From Ruminococcaceae bacterium UBA7080 (GTDB lineage Bacteria > Bacillota > Clostridia > Oscillospirales > Acutalibacteraceae): a stretch of 64,000 nt of DNA. The notes under the pieces were generated by a model. The model ran no database searches, had not been told where the DNA came from, and saw only the letters and a list, made by a program, of their open reading frames with translations. The DNA is taken from the NCBI GenBank assembly GCA_002493595.1, contig DKZG01000014.1:62001-126000 (forward strand), read 5' to 3'. Shown here piece by piece: positions 25,882 to 34,775 of the stretch (its first letter is position 1; every line of letters starts with the position of its first letter). The translations under genes and the position numbers were made by a program.

Positions 25882-26025
25882 TCACTTTTTACAGCACATT
25901 ATACCGAGGATGATTACTGCCACAGCAAGAATTCTTGCAATCCAAACTGTCGGACAGCAGCACGCTACAACACAGCCGACACCAAATGCTATCCATAAAT
26001 AGTCACGACGGCACATCTTCTTCAT
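25882..26025 (-). CDS. 47-residue Cys-rich single-pass membrane protein
   Basis: A clear start and an AGAGGTG site precede a 47-codon frame between thiN and spoVM. The product starts with a basic end (MKKMCRR), has hydrophobic segments around residues 10-24 and 27-43, and finishes with CCKK. Cysteines are at 5, 18, 22, 23, 24, 44 and 45, so seven of 47 residues, with Cys-Cys-Cys-Pro at 22-25 in the middle. I do not recognise a family. Its place right in front of spoVM, in one transcript and with a possible sigma-E -10 element before it, suggests a small sporulation protein, perhaps palmitoylation- or metal-related. That is inference only. Confidence 0.72.
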   Translation of the reverse strand: MKKMCRRDYLWIAFGVGCVVACCCPTVWIARILAVAVIILGIMCCKK

Positions 26026-26056
26026 GTAGCAACACCTCTCACGCTGTATTTACTAC

Positions 26057-26064
26057 ATTCTATG
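26057..26064 (-). promoter_or_regulatory. Possible sigma-E -10 element before the 47-aa gene and spoVM
   Basis: CATAGAAT on the minus strand, a good sigma-E -10 match, just after the thiN stop codon and 31 bases before the start. The -35 position is weak (around GTAACGA), so this may only be a partial promoter. A second start inside the operon would explain mother-cell expression of spoVM. Confidence 0.4.
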
Positions 26065-26074
26065 AAAAAGATTT

Positions 26075-26704
26075 TTAATCGTTACTTAAAATTAAAATAA
26101 TTTTTCCTTTTTTTATACTGATTTTTACTTGTTCATCTTTAAATTCATTGCTTTGCGTAAAATTATCACTTGGCATAATATCAACATTATTTAAATTATA
26201 TTCAGCACCATTGATTGAAACGCCTTCGCATTTATCAAATAAAGGATAAAATGAAAAATATTTGTACCTGTCTTTTTTTATTATCGTCTCACCGGATTCC
26301 ACACTAAGACGATTAAAAGCATTGATCAAACAGCATTTTATCTTTCTTTCAAAGCAATATACAACACTGAGAATATTTGAATATGTATGATCAAGTCTTG
26401 TACCTATTGCACCCAAAATAACAATATCATTATATCCCCTGCCGATTGCTTCCATAACACAGTGAGAAGTATCGGTATAATCCTTTCGAGGATTTAAAAC
26501 AATAAGTTCACAACTAATTTCAGGCTTTTCTGACGAGTCAAAATCGCCAATAATTAAATCAGGCTTTATTTTGAGACTAAGACATTTTTTGTATCCGCTG
26601 TCGGCACAAATAATATACCTGCCAAGCAAATACTCTTTATAATATGACAAATCTGTCTCAGGCGCGCCTGAAATAATAACACATTTTTTTATTTCAGTTC
26701 CCAT
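26075..26704 (-). CDS. thiN: Thiamine pyrophosphokinase
   Basis: Makes thiamine diphosphate from thiamine and ATP. The 209-residue protein has the two-domain TPK form: an N-terminal Rossmann-like part with CADSGYKK, DLIIGDFDS and the Thr/Ser-rich KDYTDTSHCV metal-binding turn, ILGAIGTRLDH, then a C-terminal beta-sandwich. GDFDS, KDxTD and GxRLDH are diagnostic. Its start overlaps the end of rsgA by 16 bases. In B. subtilis an rpe gene separates them; here it is absent. Confidence 0.95.
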   Translation of the reverse strand: MGTEIKKCVIISGAPETDLSYYKEYLLGRYIICADSGYKKCLSLKIKPDLIIGDFDSSEKPEISCELIVLNPRKDYTDTSHCVMEAIGRGYNDIVILGAIGTRLDHTYSNILSVVYCFERKIKCCLINAFNRLSVESGETIIKKDRYKYFSFYPLFDKCEGVSINGAEYNLNNVDIMPSDNFTQSNEFKDEQVKISIKKGKIILILSND

Positions 26705-27573
26705 TCTTTTATGTCCTTTACTTCATTATAAAGTTCACAATAGCTGTCGTGACGCCGGCGTGATATGAACCCGTCATTTACTGCCTTAACTACAGCGCAG
26801 CCTTTGTCATTAACATGAGCACAGTTAGTTTGAAATTTACATTGAGTCAAATATGGTTCAAACTCTCTGAAACAATAAGGCAAATCATCCTTCATAATCC
26901 GTTCACAGCGCTCAAAATCGACCGATGAGAAACCGGGTGTATCAGCCACATAACCTCCTGCAACCTTAAACAATTCACAGTGCCTTGTTGTGTGCCTGCC
27001 TCTTCCAAGCTTTTTACTGGTTTCGCCTGTTTCAAGAGCCAGCCGACTGTCGATTGCATTTAAGAGGGATGATTTGCCCACACCGGTGTTACCTGTAAAG
27101 GCACTAATTTTGCCCTCAAGCATTGCCTCAACTTCATCGCAACCGATACCGGATGTGTTATCACAAAGAATTACCCTGAAGCCTGCTTTGGTATATATGT
27201 CATAGTATTCTTTATAGGAACTGTCAAGGTCAATTTTTGTTATAACAATTACAGGCTCTATCCTCTTATGCTCGGCAATTGCAATAATTCTGTCAAGCAC
27301 ACCCGGATTGATACTCGGTGATGCAGCAGATGACACAATAAACAGTCTGTCTATATTAGCAAGCGGCGGTCTTACCAGGGAATTTTTGCGCTCTTGAATC
27401 GAATCAATTGTATTCTCACTGTTTTCATGAATGGTGATTGTAACAAGATCTCCGACCAAGGGTGTAACTTTTTTTTGTCTAAAAATCCCTCTTGCTTTGC
27501 ATTCATAAACAGCTTCGGCGGTTTCCACATAGTAGAAACCGCCGATTCCTTTAATTATACGGCCTTCAGTCAT
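26689..27573 (-). CDS. rsgA: Ribosome small subunit-dependent GTPase RsgA
   Basis: Circularly permuted GTPase that checks late 30S assembly. The 294-residue protein has an N-terminal OB-fold (EGRIIKGIGGFYYV, PLVGDLVTI), then the GTPase motifs in permuted order: TKID, GNTGVGKSS and DTPGF. A C-terminal zinc site follows (CKFQTNCAHVNDKGC: C-x6-C-x-H-x5-C). I set the start at the ATG at 27573, with GGAG six bases upstream; it overlaps the prkC stop (ATGACTGA). The longer open frame starting at 27669 runs inside prkC and is not needed. In B. subtilis this GTPase (CpgA) is phosphorylated by PrkC, its neighbour here. Confidence 0.96.
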   Translation of the reverse strand: MTEGRIIKGIGGFYYVETAEAVYECKARGIFRQKKVTPLVGDLVTITIHENSENTIDSIQERKNSLVRPPLANIDRLFIVSSAASPSINPGVLDRIIAIAEHKRIEPVIVITKIDLDSSYKEYYDIYTKAGFRVILCDNTSGIGCDEVEAMLEGKISAFTGNTGVGKSSLLNAIDSRLALETGETSKKLGRGRHTTRHCELFKVAGGYVADTPGFSSVDFERCERIMKDDLPYCFREFEPYLTQCKFQTNCAHVNDKGCAVVKAVNDGFISRRRHDSYCELYNEVKDIKEWELK

Positions 27574-29638
27574 TCGCATCTCCGCTTTCATCAGGCTTAG
27601 TCGGCTTATCCTGACTGCCATTATCATTACCATTGTTATCTGATGGCTCAAAATGATTATATGAAGCACTGTCGAAATTCACATAAAGTTTCGGACTTGT
27701 TCCCTTTTTAATATCCTTGGTTTCAACAGCACCGTTATCCTTAAGCAATATTCTTACAGTAATATCCTTATCATCATCAACTGAAATACTGATTGGGATT
27801 TTACTGCCATCAAGAGTATAATCTCTGCTCAAATAAACCTTGCCGTCAATTTCGACAACAAGCTTATCTCTTACATAATCTCCCTTTTCATTAACACATT
27901 CAGGCAAGGTTACCGAGATTGAAACTTTGTTCTGCTTCTTTTCAGTAGTTGTGGTGACACCTGATGAAATGGTAACTGTTATCTTTTCGTCTGCAGTAGC
28001 AGTTACACCTGAACCGGGACTCTGTGCAAGCACCACACCTTTAGGCGCTTCGCTGTCCTTAGCAACAAAATTAATATTTGTAAAGCCGAATTTTTCAAGG
28101 AAAGCTCTTGCGCCTTCCTGCTTAAGACCAATAACATCAGGAACTGTAATCTTTTTAATCTCAGCTGTTGTAGGGCCTGAGCTTACAAATACCGTAATCT
28201 GCGTATCGGCAGAAACGATACTCTCGGCCTTAGGATTTGTATAAACAACCTTATTCTCATCAACAGAATCACTGCCGATTGAAGTAATGGTATAATTTTT
28301 AAGACCTTCCTGCTCCAATGCTTTCTTTGCCATTTCTGCATCAAGATTATAAACATTGGGAACCTTAATATCATCTGCGGTCTTAGCTACAACAAGTGTT
28401 ACCTTGCTGCCTTCAAGAACCTTGGAACCGGCCTCCGGTGCCTGCCTGATAACAATTCCGGGCTCCGTTTCATCCGTTTTTTCTTCTTCCATAATAAACT
28501 CATACTTATATTGATTTGAGCTTTTTAATTCATCATAAGACATGCCGACAAAACTCTCTAAAGTATGCGAATTTTTAAAAGAATTACCTGTTAGGCTCAC
28601 TACAAGCAAAACAATTGCTGCAATTAAAACAGTGATACTTATAACAACGGCAGTAATAACCTTTTTTTTATGATTCGGGTCATAATACTCTTCAACATCA
28701 TTTTCATAATATGTTTCGGGCTCGGAAGCTGCCTGCTGCTTATCCTCGGTATTAATTACATACTTTGTCGGCTCCTTATCAACAAAGTATGAATAATCAA
28801 ATACTGTCTCGGGAAATCTGATAATTTCCTCGACATCAAGAAGCATCTCCGTGGCTGTCTGATATCTGTCAACCGGATTTTTTTGCATTGCGTGAATACA
28901 AATTTGCTCAAGTCCCACAGGTATATCCGGATTTATATCTGTTAATTTTTTCGCATCTTCCTGAAGTTGCATAAGTGCAACGGAAACAGCACTGTCAGCT
29001 TCAAAAGGAACTTTCCCTGCCAGCATTTCATAAAGAACAACACCGACAGAATAGATATCAGCTCTCTCATCTGTAAACTCACCCTTAGCCTGCTCCGGGC
29101 TGATATAATGAACCGAGCCAATCGCTGTATCCGTCAGAGTTCTTGTTTCACTTCTGGAAAATCTTGCAATACCAAAATCAGCAACCTTAATATTACCGTT
29201 TGACAGCAGAATAATATTCTGCGGCTTTATATCTCTGTGAACAATACCCTTATCGTGAGCATGCTGTAAAGCCCTGAGTATCTGAGTAGTAAAAAACAAT
29301 GCATCATTCCATGTAATGGCATTTTGTTTTTGAATATACTCCTTAAGTGTAATTCCATCAACATATTCCATAACAATATATTGCAGTTTTTCACCAAAGC
29401 TTACATCATAAACCTTAACGATGTTGGGATGCGAAAGCAAGGCAATCGCTTTACTTTCATTCTTAAATCTTCTTACAAATTCATCATTTGTAAGAAATTC
29501 ATCTTTTAAAATTTTAACGGCAACAATTCTGTCATCAACATTATCGTATGCTTTATATACGACTGACATACCGCCTACGCCGACAATCTCCTGTATTTCA
29601 TACCTGCCGTCAAGGCGTTTTCCTACATAATTATCCAT
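27566..29638 (-). CDS. prkC: Serine/threonine protein kinase with PASTA repeats
   Basis: Membrane kinase that senses muropeptides or lipid II and phosphorylates cell-wall, growth and germination targets. The 690-residue protein has a Hanks-type kinase domain (about residues 10-275) with the Gly-rich loop GVGGMSVVYKA, the catalytic HRDIKPQNI and DFGIARF; a basic juxtamembrane stretch; one transmembrane helix around residues 330-350; then three PASTA-type repeats outside (about 360-570) and a Thr/Lys-rich end with a further beta-rich region of about 100 residues. The start is the ATG at 29638 behind GGAGAG; the TTG three codons earlier is too close to the site. It follows stp closely. Confidence 0.96.
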   Translation of the reverse strand: MDNYVGKRLDGRYEIQEIVGVGGMSVVYKAYDNVDDRIVAVKILKDEFLTNDEFVRRFKNESKAIALLSHPNIVKVYDVSFGEKLQYIVMEYVDGITLKEYIQKQNAITWNDALFFTTQILRALQHAHDKGIVHRDIKPQNIILLSNGNIKVADFGIARFSRSETRTLTDTAIGSVHYISPEQAKGEFTDERADIYSVGVVLYEMLAGKVPFEADSAVSVALMQLQEDAKKLTDINPDIPVGLEQICIHAMQKNPVDRYQTATEMLLDVEEIIRFPETVFDYSYFVDKEPTKYVINTEDKQQAASEPETYYENDVEEYYDPNHKKKVITAVVISITVLIAAIVLLVVSLTGNSFKNSHTLESFVGMSYDELKSSNQYKYEFIMEEEKTDETEPGIVIRQAPEAGSKVLEGSKVTLVVAKTADDIKVPNVYNLDAEMAKKALEQEGLKNYTITSIGSDSVDENKVVYTNPKAESIVSADTQITVFVSSGPTTAEIKKITVPDVIGLKQEGARAFLEKFGFTNINFVAKDSEAPKGVVLAQSPGSGVTATADEKITVTISSGVTTTTEKKQNKVSISVTLPECVNEKGDYVRDKLVVEIDGKVYLSRDYTLDGSKIPISISVDDDKDITVRILLKDNGAVETKDIKKGTSPKLYVNFDSASYNHFEPSDNNGNDNGSQDKPTKPDESGDAND

Positions 29639-29656
29639 AAAATACAATCTCTCCGA

Positions 29657-30385
29657 TTATTTTGATATGATAACAACAGTGATATTATCTCCACCGCCGT
29701 TGTTGTTAGCCTTTGTAACAAGACGGTCTGCAAAAGCATAATGCTTACCGTCACTCATAATCTCCAGCATTTCATCATTTGTAACATAATTTGAAAGTCC
29801 GTCAGTGCAAAGCAGCAAAACATCTTCATCACCTAAATCTATTTGAGCAAAATCAATGTCAATACTCTTATCAACACCTACAGCACGTGTAATAATATTT
29901 TTGTTGGGGTAATGCTCCGCTTCTTCACTGGTAATTTTACCACGCGATAATAAATCCTGAACCATGCTATGGTCGGTAGTAACCTGTGAAATGGTGCCGT
30001 TATTGATTATATAGGCACGACTGTCTCCTGCATGGGCAATATATGCCTGACTGTCTCTGACAATTGCACAAACAACAGTAGTACCCATTCCTCTGAGATC
30101 CGGCTTTGCTTCGGCAAAATCATACACTTCAATATTTGCTGCGGTTAAAGCAGAATCAAGCATATTGTGTATGGATGAATCACGCATGGATTCCCTGTAT
30201 GAAGCATTGATTTTATCGCTTATTACCTTCACTGCAAGAGCAGAAGCAATATTGCCGCCCGCAGCACCGCCCATACCGTCACAAACAACGGACCAGACAA
30301 CCTCATCTGAGAATTCGCCCACTGCATAAGCATCCTGATTGGAATCCCTTACAATTCCTTTATCGGTTTTAGCAACTATTCTCAT
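29657..30385 (-). CDS. stp: PP2C-type serine/threonine phosphatase
   Basis: Reverses PrkC phosphorylation. The 242-residue cytosolic protein has the PP2C metal-binding motifs: DSNQDAY near the start, CDGMGGAAGG, HAGDSRAYI, and the late CTDGLSNYV and GGGDNITVV. These aspartates bind two Mn or Mg ions. The start is taken at 30385 with GAGGTGA upstream, overlapping the end of rlmN. It is the usual partner, 18 bases from prkC (named prpC in B. subtilis). Confidence 0.95.
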   Translation of the reverse strand: MRIVAKTDKGIVRDSNQDAYAVGEFSDEVVWSVVCDGMGGAAGGNIASALAVKVISDKINASYRESMRDSSIHNMLDSALTAANIEVYDFAEAKPDLRGMGTTVVCAIVRDSQAYIAHAGDSRAYIINNGTISQVTTDHSMVQDLLSRGKITSEEAEHYPNKNIITRAVGVDKSIDIDFAQIDLGDEDVLLLCTDGLSNYVTNDEMLEIMSDGKHYAFADRLVTKANNNGGGDNITVVIISK

Positions 30386-31421
30386 TAACGTCACCTCTTT
30401 TTTTCAAATGCCTTAGCTGACCGCAGGATGCATTTATATCTGCACCGAGCGTTCTTCTTATTGTAGCATTAATTCCGTTTCTTTTCAATACATTGCAAAA
30501 TTTTAAAACTGTATCTTTGGATGAACGAACATTTCCTCTTTCTCTGACATCGTTTACAGGTATTAAATTTATATGACAAAGTGAGCCTTTCAGCTTATCG
30601 GCAAGCTCCAACGCATCAGACTCGCTGTCATTAATGCCTTTAATTAAAGTATATTCAAAGCTTACGCGTCTGCCGGTTATTTCACCATATCTGCGGCATG
30701 CCTCAAGCAGCGTCTCCATCGGGTATTTTTTATTAACCGGCATGGTACGTGAACGAATTTCATTGTTTGGTGCGTGAAGTGATATTGTCAATGTAAGCTG
30801 CAGCTTTTTATCCATCAACTCATAAATTTTGTCAACAATTCCGCAAGTAGAAATGGTAATATTCCTCATTCCTATATTAAGCCCGTTTTCATTATTGACA
30901 TTATCAAGAAAGGCCATAACATTTTCAAAATTATCGAGAGGTTCACCAATACCCATCATAACTACATGTGAAATTCGGATACCTAAATCCTTTTGAGCGG
31001 AGTGTATCTGTGACTCGATTTCACCGGCAGTAAGATTTCTGTTAAAACCAGCCAGCGTTGAGGCACAAAATGTACATCCCATTTTGCACCCTACCTGAGA
31101 TGAAACACAAATGGTATAACCGTACTTATATTTCATAACAACCGACTCAATAAATTCTCCGTCTGTCAGCCTGAAGAGGTATTTAACCGTACCGTCAATA
31201 TTTGAAATATACTTGTCCTCAATTCCACACGAGGAGATATAGAATTTCTCAAACAGCATATGCCGCAAATCTTTGGCAATATTCGTCATCTCGTCAAAAG
31301 AAGTACATCCGCTTTCATGCAGCCATTTATAAATCTGCTTGCTTCTGAAGGCAGGAAGCGAATATTCTGACAAAATATTGCTGAGCTGTTCGTATGTTAA
31401 TGCTTTAATATCAGTTTTCAT
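30369..31421 (-). CDS. rlmN: 23S rRNA A2503/tRNA A37 C2-methyltransferase RlmN
   Basis: Radical SAM methylase that modifies A2503 in the peptidyl-transferase centre. The 350-residue product has the N-terminal helical domain (YEQLSNILSEYSLPAFRSKQ), the radical SAM motif GCKMGCTFCAST, the mid-section GEPLDNFENV, and a C-terminal Cys in the typical SCGQL segment, the one that forms the methyl-Cys intermediate with a partner Cys. I used the ATG at 31421, which overlaps the end of rsmB by 11 bases. It has no clear ribosome-binding site, so it is likely translated by coupling. Confidence 0.96.
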   Translation of the reverse strand: MKTDIKALTYEQLSNILSEYSLPAFRSKQIYKWLHESGCTSFDEMTNIAKDLRHMLFEKFYISSCGIEDKYISNIDGTVKYLFRLTDGEFIESVVMKYKYGYTICVSSQVGCKMGCTFCASTLAGFNRNLTAGEIESQIHSAQKDLGIRISHVVMMGIGEPLDNFENVMAFLDNVNNENGLNIGMRNITISTCGIVDKIYELMDKKLQLTLTISLHAPNNEIRSRTMPVNKKYPMETLLEACRRYGEITGRRVSFEYTLIKGINDSESDALELADKLKGSLCHINLIPVNDVRERGNVRSSKDTVLKFCNVLKRNGINATIRRTLGADINASCGQLRHLKKRGDVNENSC

Positions 31422-32652
31422 TTTTTTCAAGAACGGCATAATAGAAACCGTCACCGCCGAATTCGCTTGGAAACGACGTTTTTTCTTCCTTCAAAATAAA
31501 TTCAACGTTATTATCAAGAAAGGCTTTAACAACCTTTTCATTTTCTTTTTTATTGAGAGTACAAGTCGAATAAACAATTGTACCCCCGTTTTTCAAATAT
31601 TTTGATGAAGTTTCAAGTATACGAAGCTGGATACGAGGTAAATCAGCAACACTGTCCAGCTCTTTATATCTTATCTCAGGCTTACGTCGGATTATGCCGA
31701 AGCCTGAACAAACAACATCACAAAGTATTTTATCGGCCAAAGGTATCTCATTATTATAAACTAATGCATCATTTACGGATGCATTTATAATGGAAATTCC
31801 TAATCTCTCAGCACCCTCTTTAATTCGCTGAATTCTGCTTTCATACAAATCAAAGGCAAAAATTTCACCCTGATTGTGCATTGCTTCGGCAATCGTAAAA
31901 GCTTTTCCACCGGGAGCTGAACACATATCGAGTACTGTATCTCCCGGTTTTGCCTTGAGTGCTAATGCGCATTCGTAGCTAGATAAATCCTCAATATGAA
32001 AAAGGCCGTTATTAAACGCTTTTAAATTTCTTAAATCAAATGAAGAATGAAGCAAAACAAGATGATTGCGCACTTCGCAATCTATCCCCTCACTCATAAG
32101 CTCATAAGACAGCTCGTCTGCATCAAGATACAAAGCATTCGGTACTGCAAATACAGGCGGTTTGTTATTTATATATGGTAAAAAGGACTCAACCGTTTCT
32201 TTGCCGTATTGCTTAAGCCACATATTGATTAAATTTTCGCTGACAGAATATTTTACCGACAAATTATCATTCGGAATTTCCCTGTCCTTATCAATTTTAT
32301 GTAACACGGCATTAATCAGCGGGCAATAGTAATTTTGTTTAATCTCACCAGCGAGTTTCACAGACTCATTGATTGCAGCGCTGCTTGGCACTTTGTCCAT
32401 GAAAATCAGCTGATAGGCACCCAGTCTAAGTATCGTCATTATTTTAGGCTTTGGTTTTGTTTTTAGATATTTGCTAATAAAATAATCAAGCGTAATTCTG
32501 CGCTCAACAACACCATAAACAAGAGCAGAAATAAAAGACTTATCTTCTCTTATATTCTTTATCGCATAATCCAGTGCTATGTTTGAATAAGCGCTGTCAT
32601 AAAAAATTTTGTAAAGTGTTTCAAATGCGACTAAACGTGAACTTTTTATCAA
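31411..32652 (-). CDS. rsmB: 16S rRNA cytosine-967 C5-methyltransferase
   Basis: SAM-dependent m5C methylase. The 413-residue protein has an N-terminal NusB-like RNA-binding domain (first 140 residues) and a Rossmann methyltransferase domain with LDMCSAPGGKAF for SAM binding, CDVVCSG, and STCTLNKKENE with the catalytic Cys. Translation starts at a TTG that overlaps the yugP stop (TTGA) with GAGGT upstream. It lies between yugP and rlmN in the conserved fmt-rsmB-rlmN order. Confidence 0.95.
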   Translation of the reverse strand: MIKSSRLVAFETLYKIFYDSAYSNIALDYAIKNIREDKSFISALVYGVVERRITLDYFISKYLKTKPKPKIMTILRLGAYQLIFMDKVPSSAAINESVKLAGEIKQNYYCPLINAVLHKIDKDREIPNDNLSVKYSVSENLINMWLKQYGKETVESFLPYINNKPPVFAVPNALYLDADELSYELMSEGIDCEVRNHLVLLHSSFDLRNLKAFNNGLFHIEDLSSYECALALKAKPGDTVLDMCSAPGGKAFTIAEAMHNQGEIFAFDLYESRIQRIKEGAERLGISIINASVNDALVYNNEIPLADKILCDVVCSGFGIIRRKPEIRYKELDSVADLPRIQLRILETSSKYLKNGGTIVYSTCTLNKKENEKVVKAFLDNNVEFILKEEKTSFPSEFGGDGFYYAVLEKNEN

Positions 32653-33344
32653 TTCCTATTACCTCTTGATATGATTAAAAACAGTCGTAATAATGTTCCT
32701 AGAGCCGAAGCGAGAGCGGCTACATAAGTTAATGCTGCAGCTTTCAGCACACTTTTAGCCCCTTTATATTCTTCGTTATCGAGAAACCCGTGTGCTTCTA
32801 TTGTTTGAAGCGCACGCCTTGATGCATTAAATTCAACCGGCAAAGTGACAAGTTGAAAAAATGCTACAGCACCGTAAAGAATAATGCCTGCATAAATAAT
32901 CGGTTCACTGTATAAAATCATTCCGATAAGTGCGAGAGGAACACCTAAAAAGGAACCTATTTGCGTGACGGGTATAACAGCATTGCGAATTTTAAGCGGT
33001 GCATACCCTTGCGCATGCTGACATGCATGCCCTGCTTCATGACAGGCAACACCGATGGCTGCAACACTGCGCGAATTAAATACATCATCTGACAAACAAA
33101 TTTCCTTAGCTTTCGGATCATAATAATCTGTAAGCCTTCCGCTAATTCTTTTAATTTTAACATCCGTTATGCCATTGAGCATCAGAAGCTTATACGCAGC
33201 ATCAGCACCGGTCATACCTCTCTTATTGGTGATATGTGAATATTTGGAAAAAGCGGATTTAACCTTCAGCTGACACAGCAATGCGAATATAAAAACAGGA
33301 AGCATAATAAAGCCTGTCAAATAATACGAAAAATATGCACTCAT
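32649..33344 (-). CDS. YugP-type membrane zinc metallopeptidase
   Basis: 231-residue membrane protein with an N-terminal helix (residues 5-25), an exposed domain with HEAGHACQHAQGY, the HExxH motif plus a second His, and then three hydrophobic helices (130-200). It matches the YugP/PF04298 neutral zinc metallopeptidase family. The position between fmt and rsmB is common in Clostridia. Its substrate is unknown. The start is two bases after the fmt stop, so it is co-transcribed. Confidence 0.9.
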   Translation of the reverse strand: MSAYFSYYLTGFIMLPVFIFALLCQLKVKSAFSKYSHITNKRGMTGADAAYKLLMLNGITDVKIKRISGRLTDYYDPKAKEICLSDDVFNSRSVAAIGVACHEAGHACQHAQGYAPLKIRNAVIPVTQIGSFLGVPLALIGMILYSEPIIYAGIILYGAVAFFQLVTLPVEFNASRRALQTIEAHGFLDNEEYKGAKSVLKAAALTYVAALASALGTLLRLFLIISRGNRN

Positions 33345-33346
33345 TC

Positions 33347-34276
33347 TTATTCTCCTAAAACTGTGGAAATTTCAATTGTATTTCCGTTCAAAAATGCACT
33401 TGCACTCATTCGCTTCTTTCCCTGTTGCTGAAGCTCAAGAATGTCGACACATTTACCGTCGCCGCAGCAAACGGTAAGAACATTTTTATTATCAACAACT
33501 GCACCGGGTTTATTACCTGTTTTATCTGACAAAATGGATTTATGAATTTTTACTGTTTTGCCATTAATAACCGTAACTGCACACGGCCATGTCTGAAGAC
33601 CTCTGATTTTATTATGCACCTCAAAAGCTGATGCTCTCCAATTTATTAACGAAAGTTCTTTTGTAATTTTTCCGGCATAGCTTTCACCAACCGAACTTTG
33701 CTTAACCGGGATAATCTCACCTTTTTCAAGCTTATCCAGACACTTGATCAGAGCCTGAGCACCTATAACGGAAAGTCTGTCAAACAACTGTGCTGAGGTT
33801 TCATTTATATCTATTTTCGTTTTTTCATCAAGCAGTATATCACCGGTATCCAGTCCCTCATCCATTTGCATAACAGTTACGCCGGTTTCTCTGTCACCAT
33901 TCAGTACTGCCTGCTGAATGGGCGCTGCACCGCGGTATTTCGGCAAAAGAGATGCATGAACATTAATACAGCCGTATTTTGCAGCTGATAATATATCCAT
34001 CGGTAAAATTTTACCATAAGCCACAACAATAATCACATCCGGATTACAGTTGCTGATAATATCAGTTGCTTCAGCGTTTTTCAGCGTTTTTGGCTGATAT
34101 ACTGCAATGCTGTTTTTTAAGGCACATGCTTTGACCGGGGTCGGCAATAAAAGTTGTTTTCTGCCGACCGGCTTATCCGGCTGAGAAAAAACTGCACAAA
34201 CATTGTGATTATTTTCAATTAAAGCCTCCAAGCATGGTACGGCAAAATCGGGTGTCCCCATAAAAACTATATTCAT
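33347..34276 (-). CDS. fmt: Methionyl-tRNA formyltransferase
   Basis: Adds the formyl group to initiator Met-tRNA. The 309-residue protein starts with MNIVFMGTPDFAVP and has FSQPDKPVGR for folate, NVHASLLPKYRGAAPI and DTGDIL, with the Asn, His and Asp of the active site. A C-terminal OB-like domain binds the tRNA acceptor arm. It is paired with def, 18 bases away, which removes the formyl group again. Confidence 0.97.
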   Translation of the reverse strand: MNIVFMGTPDFAVPCLEALIENNHNVCAVFSQPDKPVGRKQLLLPTPVKACALKNSIAVYQPKTLKNAEATDIISNCNPDVIIVVAYGKILPMDILSAAKYGCINVHASLLPKYRGAAPIQQAVLNGDRETGVTVMQMDEGLDTGDILLDEKTKIDINETSAQLFDRLSVIGAQALIKCLDKLEKGEIIPVKQSSVGESYAGKITKELSLINWRASAFEVHNKIRGLQTWPCAVTVINGKTVKIHKSILSDKTGNKPGAVVDNKNVLTVCCGDGKCVDILELQQQGKKRMSASAFLNGNTIEISTVLGE

Positions 34277-34294
34277 TCAATTATCCTATCCATA

Positions 34295-34753
34295 TTAGCT
34301 TTGAAGTGTCTCGCCTTCAATAATGTGAGATGTGAAAAGTATTCCGTCGAGATGATCAATTTCATGACAAAAAGCCTTTGCTTTTAAATCCTCACCCGTA
34401 AATACCTGCCATTTACCGTTTCTGTCCTGTGCTTTTACCTGCACCTTTTTAGGTCTTTTGGTAGTTGCCCATTTGTTGGGGAGTGAAAGACAGCCTTCCT
34501 GAGAGATCTGCTCACCTTCCGAAAAAACAATTTCAGGGTTAACAAGCTCCATTGCTCCTTCGCCAATATCAATAACAACTACTCTTTTTAGAATACCTAC
34601 CTGAACAGCAGCCAAGCCAACGCCGTTGCCGTTATACATCGTTTCCTTCATATCATCAATAAGCGTTGCAAGCCTTTCGTCAAATTTTTCAACGGCACGG
34701 CTCTTTTTATAAAGTATAGGATCACCTAATTTAACAATATTTCTAAGTGCCAT
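34295..34753 (-). CDS. def: Peptide deformylase
   Basis: Iron- or zinc-dependent hydrolase that removes the N-formyl group from new proteins. The 152-residue protein has the three family motifs: [17 protein letters not shown] and HEIDHLDG, with the Cys and two His metal ligands and the catalytic Glu. The chosen start at 34753 has AGGAG seven bases upstream. An earlier in-frame ATG would add seven residues without a site. It lies between priA and fmt. Confidence 0.97.
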   Translation of the reverse strand: MALRNIVKLGDPILYKKSRAVEKFDERLATLIDDMKETMYNGNGVGLAAVQVGILKRVVVIDIGEGAMELVNPEIVFSEGEQISQEGCLSLPNKWATTKRPKKVQVKAQDRNGKWQVFTGEDLKAKAFCHEIDHLDGILFTSHIIEGETLQS

Positions 34754-34775
34754 TACTATTCTCCTAAATAACATC

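Noticed and set aside
24572..26025. RiPP cluster: radical SAM enzyme plus the small genes near spoVM
   Set aside because: The small genes belong to the other operon, closed by a 21-bp terminator, and one is spoVM. The radical SAM gene has its own promoter and anSME features.
27574..27669. 32-residue extension of rsgA
   Set aside because: It lies inside prkC, and the normal RsgA start with GGAG is at 27573.
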